IMG/VR virus record: IMGVR_UViG_3300023210_000021
Location: 19,833-83,832 of that record
Strand: one strand, 5' to 3'
Origin: a virus
DNA: 64,000 nt
Position 1 is the first letter of the stretch. Every line of letters starts with the position of its first letter. The notes beneath the pieces are model-generated. The model was not told where the DNA came from and did no database searches. It saw only the letters and a program-made list of their open reading frames with translations. The position numbers and the translations under genes are program-made. Below, in pieces: positions 52,706 through 59,997 of this stretch.

Positions 52706-53396
52706 TTCCGGGTTCTATTTCACTAATATATTTTCTTAATGACCTTGAATCTATAATGCTCATATTTTTTATTAAAGCAGAAATCTTCATTTTATCACGA
52801 ATCCCATCTACCTCCATTATTTCCCTTTCAAGTCTTAATGTAGTTTCATAAGAAATATCATCCCCATTTCTTTTCATGGTCATTTCATTTTTCTCAGATA
52901 TTTCACTTTCATCTTTTCCAGTTAATAATCTAAATTTCACTGTTTTCTTTGTGGTTGGCAATTCATAATCAAATTCACCTGATTGATCTGGGGTAATCCC
53001 CAACTTTTTTTGTTTAAGTGTGGATAAGTCAATCTCCCCCATCTCCACTTTTTTTGTCTTTGGGTTAATAACTGGTTGTGAATACATATGACCAAACCCT
53101 GTTGATCTTAAATAAATTAATATAGCTATCCTATCACCCTCTATTAAGTCTTCTACATTAAACCCTAAATCCTTAACTTTCCTCTCTAACAAAACATCTA
53201 TCATCCGACCACCACTTGATAAATTAGGTGATGTTAATATATTTTCATCCATTGTTGTTAGGTATTCCACCTTAACTGTTGGTTTTTTATTTGGGTATAG
53301 AATCCCCTGCGAGGGTAATTCAATAATATCGAATGGCACCCTATATTCCTCAGGAATAAAATTTGGATCCATATTTTGTGCATAGTTATTTTCCAT
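52614..53396 (-). CDS. Baseplate hub assembly/tail chaperone protein, T4 gp26-like
   Basis: The 260 residues fit the T4 baseplate protein family (gp26, PF12322). FDIIELPSQGILYPNKKPTV gives the L-P-S-x-G-x-x-Y start, VEYLTTMDENILTSPNLSSG follows, and then DRIAILIYLRSTGFGHMY. A C-terminal helical part ends in FGSNFLWPEL, like the F-F-W-P end of the family. It lies upstream of the tape measure, where other phages encode a tail assembly chaperone. The stop at 52614 lies within the second ORF described at 52481-52705. Confidence 0.65.
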   Translation of the reverse strand: MENNYAQNMDPNFIPEEYRVPFDIIELPSQGILYPNKKPTVKVEYLTTMDENILTSPNLSSGGRMIDVLLERKVKDLGFNVEDLIEGDRIAILIYLRSTGFGHMYSQPVINPKTKKVEMGEIDLSTLKQKKLGITPDQSGEFDYELPTTKKTVKFRLLTGKDESEISEKNEMTMKRNGDDISYETTLRLEREIMEVDGIRDKMKISALIKNMSIIDSRSLRKYISEIEPGIDFKTTATIQGGVETATFLRFGSNFLWPEL

Positions 53397-53444
53397 AAAA
53401 CAATTTTAATATACTTTCTTTATAAGTAAAGAAACATTAATGGG

Positions 53445-54965
53445 TTATAGTTTAATTTTCTTCCCTTTTCCTGTTCCCTCTTCTGGTGTTACTTCCTCTT
53501 TATCTGCGAAATCCTTATCGTCAAAAACGTCAAAAACTGGTGTATTTTCTGCTGATGCTGGTGCACTGTCACAGTGTTTTACCTTCAAATCGGATACTAA
53601 CTTTTCTGAATTGACTATAACTTTACTACTAATCAACTCTACACCACCAAAAGTTTCTAATACAAATGAAACAGTTTCTGAACCAGAAACCGCCTCAATA
53701 TGGTTTTTAACTGCTTCTTGTATTTGTTGGTCGGTAACCCCTTTAACCTTATTTTCTATCTGTCCACAATCTAACCCACCATACTCATCCTCTAACAAAG
53801 GTATCATAAGTGCCGATATTGCGTTATTTATCTCCTCTGACCATTCAGCAGCATCCTTACCCGTTTTCTCTTTTAAAAGATAATTATTAGCCTCCATCTG
53901 CCTCTTTTTCGCTGAATCTGGCATTAAATTATAAGCATCTTTCCAAAAACCATAAAAGGGGTATGCTAGTGCTGGCACTATCCAGTTAACTGGGTTAATT
54001 GAGGGTGATGTTCCATCTGGTCCGAACCAACTATACGCACCATACGTCCCTGCCTTCACACCAACACCCTTTAAATATTGTGAGTATCTAAATGCCATCC
54101 TGTAATACCATTTATTCCCTGGCTCAATCCCCGCCTTTTTAAAGATATTACTTGATGACATATATGTTTTAATCTTCGTTGGAGTATCTAAGAAGAAAAA
54201 ATGTTTTCTCAAAAAATTAAGTCCCTTTTTAAAGTTTGATGGGTCTTTCACTGCTTCCATCACTTCTTCTGCACTACCTGTCATAACAGGTTTCCCACCA
54301 ACTTCACCTGCAAGACGAACCCCTGACATTTGTGAAAACGTGTCAAACATCTTAGCAGCAAATTCATCTGAGATATGACTACCACCCACAACCTTATTAG
54401 GGTCGATTTTCGGGTCGTCAATCTTAACTACTGGTTCTTTCACTTTTTCTGGGTGTATATAACCCCCATCTGAGTTATTTAAATACTCATTAAATTTTTT
54501 GTTACCAATCTTATTACGATAAGATTCTAACGCATTAACCCTAAAATTACCATCAACTGGTAAAGCTTCATACCAAAACTCATCTGTACCTGGTATTTTA
54601 CTAAAAAAATCAAAATCATTTCCCTGTTTTTTGGCAATCCTCAATGTAACTAATACATTATCTACATTGTTAGGTGGTTGTATAATCTCATCCCATATAT
54701 ATTTATACCCCTCTAAATGTTTTAATAAATCATCAAAGTTATTATTAGGGGCAACTTTAAATTTTTCTATAATATCATCCGTTATAGTAATACCCTTTTT
54801 ACCTAACACAGACGATATCTCATCCCAACTCTTAACTAAAAACTTACCAGGTCCTCCTTCATTTAACAACCCCTCATTAATTAAGTTACCATACAACCTA
54901 CTTTCATCCATAAGTTGCTTCATCCTATCCATCTGTTCGTTTAGTGTTTTAAAATTCTTTCTCAT
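53445..54965 (-). CDS. Presequence-bearing protein, 506 aa, putative packaged protein
   Basis: The N-terminus (FKTLNEQMDRMKQLMDESRL) is a long amphipathic helix followed by NLINEGLLNEGGPG, with INE and LNE elements like other presequences here. The remainder has no family I can name. There is an alpha-rich N-terminal domain with Trp (YKYIWDEIIQPP), a middle basic region (FLRKHFFFLDTPTKIKTYMS), one moderately hydrophobic stretch (NPVNWIVPALAYPFYGFW, about 323-340) and a low-complexity acidic tail ending in basic residues. I infer a large injected protein. Confidence 0.5.
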   Translation of the reverse strand: MRKNFKTLNEQMDRMKQLMDESRLYGNLINEGLLNEGGPGKFLVKSWDEISSVLGKKGITITDDIIEKFKVAPNNNFDDLLKHLEGYKYIWDEIIQPPNNVDNVLVTLRIAKKQGNDFDFFSKIPGTDEFWYEALPVDGNFRVNALESYRNKIGNKKFNEYLNNSDGGYIHPEKVKEPVVKIDDPKIDPNKVVGGSHISDEFAAKMFDTFSQMSGVRLAGEVGGKPVMTGSAEEVMEAVKDPSNFKKGLNFLRKHFFFLDTPTKIKTYMSSSNIFKKAGIEPGNKWYYRMAFRYSQYLKGVGVKAGTYGAYSWFGPDGTSPSINPVNWIVPALAYPFYGFWKDAYNLMPDSAKKRQMEANNYLLKEKTGKDAAEWSEEINNAISALMIPLLEDEYGGLDCGQIENKVKGVTDQQIQEAVKNHIEAVSGSETVSFVLETFGGVELISSKVIVNSEKLVSDLKVKHCDSAPASAENTPVFDVFDDKDFADKEEVTPEEGTGKGKKIKL

Positions 54966-54978
54966 ATCAATATCTTTT

Positions 54979-55626
54979 TTATTTTATAAAATTTAATAAT
55001 TCTTTTAAGTTACCATTACCTTCCAAGTCCTCAGCCTTCAAAAATGTACCAGACCTGTAACTCGTTGCGGTACCATCACTTTTTAATATGCTAAAATCAG
55101 CACCACTATGTTTTTTACCTTTAGCATCAATACCAGCACTATAACTTAAATCAGTATAAATCTTACTAGTGTTATCACAAGTAAAATCACCTTCGTTCAT
55201 AAGTTTATAAAACACATCATCACCATCCCTCACCCCAACGGGCAATGTCCTTGTTAAAGTAAAATCACCATCATCCCAGAAAGTTAAAAAATAAGATGGG
55301 ATTGTTTTACTACCATGTGTTACCATATCTGTTGATTTAACTAGAATGTAACAATTCCCTGATACTTTATTAACAACAAAATTATCCTCACTAAACCCAA
55401 CATCTTCCAATAATTTCAAAACACACTTAATGTTTGTTTTTGAATTACAAGTATTAGTTGTTTGTTCGTAGTTAGAGACAGGAACCACTTTATATTTATT
55501 ACCATCACTATCTTGTAACTTATCGATACATTCTTGATCAGACACATCCTCCTTAATAATTTTATTAGAATTAATACCCTCTATTAAAGTTTTATATTGT
55601 TCCTCGGTTATTTTAATCTTTCCCAT
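54979..55626 (-). CDS. Presequence-bearing protein, 215 aa
   Basis: The first 15 residues, GKIKITEEQYKTLIEG, match the presequence type also found at 57855 (IIITEEQYKRIFLQE) and 59320 (VQLTETQYDLLLE). The likely cleavage site is L-I-E. After it comes a compact domain with six Cys (for example CNSKTNIKC) and aromatic beta-strands (SYFLTFWDDGDFTLTR), followed by an Asp/Gly-rich end. I do not recognise the fold. A disulphide-stabilised secreted or injected protein is possible. Confidence 0.5.
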   Translation of the reverse strand: MGKIKITEEQYKTLIEGINSNKIIKEDVSDQECIDKLQDSDGNKYKVVPVSNYEQTTNTCNSKTNIKCVLKLLEDVGFSEDNFVVNKVSGNCYILVKSTDMVTHGSKTIPSYFLTFWDDGDFTLTRTLPVGVRDGDDVFYKLMNEGDFTCDNTSKIYTDLSYSAGIDAKGKKHSGADFSILKSDGTATSYRSGTFLKAEDLEGNGNLKELLNFIK

Positions 55627-55635
55627 ATTATACCA

Positions 55636-55643
55636 ATAAATAT
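55636..55643 (-). promoter_or_regulatory. Candidate late-promoter motif ATATTTAT
   Basis: The coding strand reads GATATTTATTGG 10 bases before the start at 55626, directly after the stop of the 55-residue gene. Confidence 0.35.
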
Positions 55644-55811
55644 CTAAATTTTATTTTTCTCTTGAAGTGATTCAATCTCTTCATTCAAAATACCTAATTC
55701 TTCTAAAAAAGAATTAGATAACTCCTCATCAGAATTATAACTTGATGCCATCTCACTAATAAACTCAATCCTTTTAGTAATTCGTTTTATATCGTCTTCA
55801 ATTGTTACCAT
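55644..55811 (-). CDS. Small coiled-coil protein, 55 aa
   Basis: A 55-residue ORF begins at 55811, 1 base from the stop of the 680-residue gene. It is mostly one charged amphipathic helix (EDDIKRITKRIEFISEMASS, then FLEELGILNEEIESLQEK). Its tight position between two genes and its resemblance in style to the 40-residue protein at 51654-51776 argue that it is real. It may be a chaperone for the cargo protein encoded upstream. Confidence 0.5.
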   Translation of the reverse strand: MVTIEDDIKRITKRIEFISEMASSYNSDEELSNSFLEELGILNEEIESLQEKNKI

Positions 55812-55812
55812 A

Positions 55813-57855
55813 TTATTTTTTCATTAATGATTGTTTATATTTTTGTATTGCATTTAACGTGGAAATTTCTATATTTTTCTTACTGTCATCCGTTGGGTTG
55901 GTAATTGATTTATATTTTTCAACATTCACTTTCTCCTTTTTAATATAAAAGGCATCCATATCATAATAAGGATCCCCCTTCTTTGGTTTTTCCTTAATTG
56001 TTTTATTATTACCCTTTAAATCTTTTAGTGATCCCCCATTACCCGTCTGAGTTGGTTCACCGTCAGATCCGATTGTTGCTGAAACTGCTCCACCATATAT
56101 TACCTTCTCCATCGCAGAAGCCTCCCCATACTTACTATCCTTAGCCCAACTATGAAGATGTTTCTCTAATTCTGGGTTAGCATCTATTAATTTCTTTTTA
56201 AAAGCTGGTTTGTTATTTTTAGCTAATTTACTTAATTCCTTAACCTCTTTCTCAATAACGTCAGGATTACCCAATATTTTAGTTAATGCTTTCTGTTCTA
56301 TTTTATTTAGTTTACTATAACTCTTTGTTATAAAATCCATTTTCTCTGCATCTGACCCTAATTTCTCAGCACCTGTTATAATTTTTCTAATTTTTTTAAC
56401 ACCTGTTACACCTATTTTTCTAACTAATGGTCCAATTGCTGGTAACGCAGCAAACGCTATTGCAATACCACCACTCACCTTATCTCCCTCAACAAAGTAA
56501 CCAATCCCATCCACTAACTCAAGCGCCGCTGAAGCAATCACACCACCTGGTATGAAAAATGCTACTGCCGCAGCAACTTGAAGTAAATCATGGTAGGTAA
56601 AATCATCTGTAAATTGTCCCCAACCACCTCTAATATCCACACCTTTACTAATCTGGTTAGCAGAATAACTACTACCATTGGTTGATAGGTGTTGTTGCGA
56701 AGAAGCATAACCATCAATACAATCACAACTAAATACATTACTTTTTGTTGTTGCCGAAACCCACACACCATTTTTACTTCCAGACAAAGAGCAATACCCC
56801 TTTACTGAATTTCTCTCAACCTTATTTGTTTTAACGTAAGGGTATTTATTACGATTTATCCCTTCAATTTCATCTCCATTTGGTGCGTAATATGTTGTTA
56901 TTGTTTGTGTTTTATCGCAACCTACTTTATTGAACTTTTCTGTTGTTTGTGAAAAAATCTGATCATTGTGTTGGTTTATATAGTTAATGGTATTTTCTAG
57001 TATTTGTAATTTCCCCTCTAAAATAGATAATTGTCTTTTGTCAATTTTAATTTTCCCGATATTCTGTATTTCCTTTGGTATAATAATGTTGGTTCCTTGT
57101 ACACCTAACCCACCAGCACCTTGCGGATCCATTGATGAAAGTCCTGGAATATTTTGTAGTGTTTGTAATTGTTGTTGATTATAATAATCAAAGCCCTGAG
57201 ATACTATTTCATCTTGTTTCTTTTGTGTTTCTAACGCGGATTTCTCTTCCTCTTGTTTCTTCTTTTTATCCCACAAGCTAATTAATTTTGTTGTTTCGTC
57301 ATCTTGTTTTAGTTGAGTATAAAAGAAAGTATATGTTGTTGCAATATACTGAGGGTTAATTAAAATATTAGGGTTAAGTTTTTTCATCTTATCAACCCAC
57401 CCATCAGAAGCAAAGAATTTTTCATCAGCAATTAAATCTTTAACATCCGACCAACCATATAACCCAGAAACTTTCTTTTTGTGTTTCACAGCCTCATTGA
57501 ATTTATGAACAGTGTCGTACGATAGTTTATTCCCCGTTGCTGGTACTAATGTTTTTAAATTCAGAGTACCACCCATTGGCCCATTAATTGCATCGGTAGG
57601 GTTATTACCACAAACCCTCCTACCATCGGGACAAACATAACACCCCCCACCTGATGGTCCAATTTCCCATCGACAGTTAGCAACAGACATCTTTTTCTTT
57701 TGATTTTCCTTATTAAAATCTTCTTGTGTATAACCTTCTGGTCTCCATGTTATTGATTTTCCATTATATTGTTTAGGTATGTTAATCCCAGGGATTTGTT
57801 CTTGTAAAAATATTCTTTTATATTGTTCCTCTGTTATAATTATGGTTTTAGGCAT
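55813..57855 (-). CDS. Presequence-bearing protein with toxin-like hydrophobic hairpin, 680 aa
   Basis: The presequence IIITEEQYKRIFLQEQ is followed by a Cys-containing module (CYVCPDGRRVCG near 70-85). A long Gln/Lys coiled region (about 200-300) and a second Cys region (near 375-385) come next. At about 420-482 lies a hydrophobic hairpin (LLQVAAAVAFFIPGGVIAS, ALELVDGIGYFVEGDKVSGG, then IAFAALPAIGPLVRK). This pattern (IPG then EGD-x3-G then IP-x-G) is typical of the membrane hairpin before the toxin domain in polymorphic toxins. The C-terminal 150 residues are basic and helical. I infer an injected protein that enters the host membrane. Confidence 0.6.
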   Translation of the reverse strand: MPKTIIITEEQYKRIFLQEQIPGINIPKQYNGKSITWRPEGYTQEDFNKENQKKKMSVANCRWEIGPSGGGCYVCPDGRRVCGNNPTDAINGPMGGTLNLKTLVPATGNKLSYDTVHKFNEAVKHKKKVSGLYGWSDVKDLIADEKFFASDGWVDKMKKLNPNILINPQYIATTYTFFYTQLKQDDETTKLISLWDKKKKQEEEKSALETQKKQDEIVSQGFDYYNQQQLQTLQNIPGLSSMDPQGAGGLGVQGTNIIIPKEIQNIGKIKIDKRQLSILEGKLQILENTINYINQHNDQIFSQTTEKFNKVGCDKTQTITTYYAPNGDEIEGINRNKYPYVKTNKVERNSVKGYCSLSGSKNGVWVSATTKSNVFSCDCIDGYASSQQHLSTNGSSYSANQISKGVDIRGGWGQFTDDFTYHDLLQVAAAVAFFIPGGVIASAALELVDGIGYFVEGDKVSGGIAIAFAALPAIGPLVRKIGVTGVKKIRKIITGAEKLGSDAEKMDFITKSYSKLNKIEQKALTKILGNPDVIEKEVKELSKLAKNNKPAFKKKLIDANPELEKHLHSWAKDSKYGEASAMEKVIYGGAVSATIGSDGEPTQTGNGGSLKDLKGNNKTIKEKPKKGDPYYDMDAFYIKKEKVNVEKYKSITNPTDDSKKNIEISTLNAIQKYKQSLMKK

Positions 57856-57869
57856 TAAATCTTTTCTTT

Positions 57870-57877
57870 ATAAATAT
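57870..57877 (-). promoter_or_regulatory. Candidate late-promoter motif ATATTTAT
   Basis: The coding strand reads CATATTTATAAAGAAAAG 15 bases before the start at 57855, just after the terminator of the tail tube gene. Confidence 0.4.
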
Positions 57878-57886
57878 GGTTAAAAA

Positions 57887-57916
57887 CAAAAAAAGCCTCC
57901 TTATTAGGGAAGCTTT
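57887..57916 (-). terminator. Intrinsic terminator after the tail tube gene
   Basis: On the minus strand AGCTTCC and GGAGGCT (one G-T pair) flank a 7-base loop and are followed by CTTTTTTTG. It lies 28 bases beyond the tail tube stop and suits a very highly expressed structural gene. Confidence 0.75.
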
Positions 57917-57943
57917 CTATAGTTATATTTGTATGTTTATTGT

Positions 57944-58432
57944 TTAATATACGTTAACCGCTCTATCGAACCTTAAAGTACAAGTAATCTCTGCTAAATC
58001 AGAAGAACTATAATCTAATCCACCGAAATCAGCATCATTTAATTGTGTCCCTTGAAGAATCCATTTTTGAACCGTTACACCAGCAGGATCCAACATTTCT
58101 AATTCTACGTCTTTCTTATAACCAGCAGCGTAACCTTGTCTTCCTGTTACTGACTCAGAGTGAAGTCTTACCCACTCCATAAGTGCTTGTGTCGCTGATG
58201 GACCGATAGGATCCCTAAATACAACCTGTATTGAGTCCCATCTGAATTTACCGATAACATAAGTTTCAGTGTTTAAGAACGGGATTGCTACCTCGTCACT
58301 TGTATATTTTGGTCTTGAACCTGTGGATACCCACCATTCTTGAATACCCAATTCATCTGGGAATCTAAATATAAACCTATTCTTTCTTAGTGGTTCGTAA
58401 GGAACGGGCATTCTCATTAATAAATCAGCCAT
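57944..58432 (-). CDS. Tail tube protein, T4 gp19-like
   Basis: The 162 residues have the tube-protein pattern. RKNRFIFRFPDELGIQEWWV is followed by RPKYTSDEVAIPFLN with the T-x-Y strand. FRWDSIQVVFRDPIGPSATQ and LMEWVRLHSESVTGRQGYA are hallmarks of gp19-family tubes, and a C-terminal strand with ITCTLRFDRAVNVY closes the protein. It forms the hexameric inner tube that is driven through the envelope when the sheath contracts. A terminator follows, and a late-like motif lies 38 bases upstream. Confidence 0.93.
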   Translation of the reverse strand: MADLLMRMPVPYEPLRKNRFIFRFPDELGIQEWWVSTGSRPKYTSDEVAIPFLNTETYVIGKFRWDSIQVVFRDPIGPSATQALMEWVRLHSESVTGRQGYAAGYKKDVELEMLDPAGVTVQKWILQGTQLNDADFGGLDYSSSDLAEITCTLRFDRAVNVY

Positions 58433-58468
58433 AGTTGTATTGTTTTAATTTTCTTTTATTCTTTATTT

Positions 58469-58476
58469 ATAAATAT
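58469..58476 (-). promoter_or_regulatory. Candidate late-promoter motif ATATTTAT
   Basis: The coding strand reads AATATTTATAAATAAAG, containing both ATATTTAT and TATAAATA, 37 bases before the tail tube start. Confidence 0.45.
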
Positions 58477-58492
58477 TTACTTTTCAGAAATA

Positions 58493-59320
58493 TTACTTTT
58501 TAATTACAATTCTTTTTTTCTTAGTGTCTTTAGGGTCTGAAGTATCATACACTAAAAACTTAATATTGGGGTATGCTTTATGTAATTCAGCTCTAATAAA
58601 CTCTTCAGCTTTAATGACATTACCTAAATCATCGTCACTAAACCCAACACTCAATCCCTCATAACCATCATCACCTTGTAATTGTTTTGCTGATTGAACA
58701 ACTCTTCTAACAAAATCTTCTAACGCAATAGTTTTTGATTTTTCTGGGTTAGCACCACCACCTGAAACATCCACACCAAACCTTTTACCGAATTCTTCTG
58801 ATGATACTGGGTGATAGTCTTGTAAATCTAAATATTGTTTAATGGTGGTACCTTTAAGGTTATCCTCCATTGTTCTTTTCTCTTCTTCACTAAACGATAA
58901 ATCAATAAGTAATTGTGTCCCATCCCTTAACGCTTTAGGTGAATTACCTCTGGCAGTTATAATTGAAAAATCGTTACCATACATTAATGCTTCTTTAAAT
59001 TTTTCAAAACTTGGTCCGAATGATTTTTCTTTTATTGCTTTTTTAATATCTAATTGAAATAGGTGATTATTTGTAAAATCTGCAAATGCTTGTTTAGCAT
59101 CATCATTTAATAGTCTATATCGACCACCTAACTCACCTCTTACCTCTGCAAATTCAGCAGTAGAAACATCAACAGGTATCCAATCATCCATACCAACTTT
59201 CTTCTCCAAATGGATATGTGTGGGCATGTTTAAAATATTATCATCCCAATCAAAAGAGTAAGCTCTTTTCTGAAACTCTAATAATAAATCGTATTGTGTT
59301 TCTGTTAGTTGTACCTTCAT
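58493..59320 (-). CDS. HAD-like phosphatase with N-terminal presequence, 275 aa
   Basis: The N-terminus VQLTETQYDLLLEFQKRA is of the same presequence type as at 55626 and 57855, with an L-L-E end. The following domain has the HAD motifs: FDWDDN (about residues 23-28, motif I D-x-D), SIITARGNS (about 115-123, motif II with Thr) and GFSDDDLGN (about 226-234, motif IV). HAD enzymes transfer phosphate from nucleotides, sugars or proteins; the substrate here is unknown. Placed between sheath and tube genes and carrying a presequence, it may be a packaged enzyme. Confidence 0.68.
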   Translation of the reverse strand: MKVQLTETQYDLLLEFQKRAYSFDWDDNILNMPTHIHLEKKVGMDDWIPVDVSTAEFAEVRGELGGRYRLLNDDAKQAFADFTNNHLFQLDIKKAIKEKSFGPSFEKFKEALMYGNDFSIITARGNSPKALRDGTQLLIDLSFSEEEKRTMEDNLKGTTIKQYLDLQDYHPVSSEEFGKRFGVDVSGGGANPEKSKTIALEDFVRRVVQSAKQLQGDDGYEGLSVGFSDDDLGNVIKAEEFIRAELHKAYPNIKFLVYDTSDPKDTKKKRIVIKK

Positions 59321-59326
59321 AATTAT

Positions 59327-59884
59327 TTAGTTATGTGAAATCACTTTCTTAACTATTCTACTAATATCATTTTCTGTTACAAAATCTGCATAACCAGAAG
59401 TTATTTGTTTAGGTCTAATACCAAATGTATCAACCCCATTATCATTAAGTAATTGAAGGTAGTTTCTTGCATCTTTAACTGTTGATGGTAAGGATACATT
59501 ATTTCCATGTAAGTATGTCTTAATTTTATTATTTCTTTCGTCTACGAAAATATCAAACCTAAATTTTGATGTTTCACCATCATCACCCTTATTTACATCC
59601 CCCCTAAACGATAAACCATCGGGGCTAAATTCTATATTTTTAACAACATTGGTACCATAATATTGAATATCAAAAGATATGTCACCAACAATGTTTGTCC
59701 CAAAGTCACGTCCATGTGAAGCGAATCTATCACCCAATTTACTCATACCTCGTTCTCTGGCTTCACCAGCAGCCCTAGTATAAGTTTTTTTATCTAATTC
59801 ATTTATATTCTCTTCTTTAACGATTTTCTTAACTATTGATTCAATGTCGTTTGATGTCATTCTTACTATTTTTTTCATCTTCAT
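59327..59884 (-). CDS. Presequence-bearing protein, motif at both ends, 185 aa
   Basis: The N-terminus KKIVRMTSNDIESIVKKIVK and the C-terminus VTENDISRIVKKVISHN are copies of one motif, also found at the start of the 187-residue protein at 37269. Between them is a beta-rich domain (GDISFDIQYYGTNVVKNIEF, then FRFDIFVDERNNKIKTYLHG) of a type I do not recognise. A motif at both ends is unusual; it could be targeting or pairing. The gene lies 6 bases before the HAD gene, so they are probably co-expressed. Confidence 0.5.
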   Translation of the reverse strand: MKMKKIVRMTSNDIESIVKKIVKEENINELDKKTYTRAAGEARERGMSKLGDRFASHGRDFGTNIVGDISFDIQYYGTNVVKNIEFSPDGLSFRGDVNKGDDGETSKFRFDIFVDERNNKIKTYLHGNNVSLPSTVKDARNYLQLLNDNGVDTFGIRPKQITSGYADFVTENDISRIVKKVISHN

Positions 59885-59923
59885 AGGTTTTATCTTTATT
59901 CGTTCTATTAGTAGCTATATACG

Positions 59924-59931
59924 ATAAATAT
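59924..59931 (-). promoter_or_regulatory. Candidate late-promoter motif ATATTTAT
   Basis: The coding strand reads CTATATTTATCG 40 bases before the start at 59884, directly after the terminator of the sheath gene. Confidence 0.35.
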
Positions 59932-59939
59932 AGTCAAAA

Positions 59940-59973
59940 AATAAAAGGTAACAAAATTTTGCCACCTTTTATT
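59940..59973 (-). terminator. Intrinsic terminator after the tail sheath gene
   Basis: Perfect 10-base arms AATAAAAGGT and ACCTTTTATT enclose an inner CAAAATTTTG and end on the minus strand in a T run. It lies 25 bases beyond the sheath stop. Confidence 0.85.
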
Positions 59974-59997
59974 AAAATTATTATAAAAACCTATTTA

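Noticed and set aside
53440-53883. A 147-codon plus-strand frame opposite the end of the 506-residue gene
   Set aside because: It is Ser-rich as expected from the complement of Asp/Glu/Lys codons, and the minus-strand frame is longer and fits the gene order.
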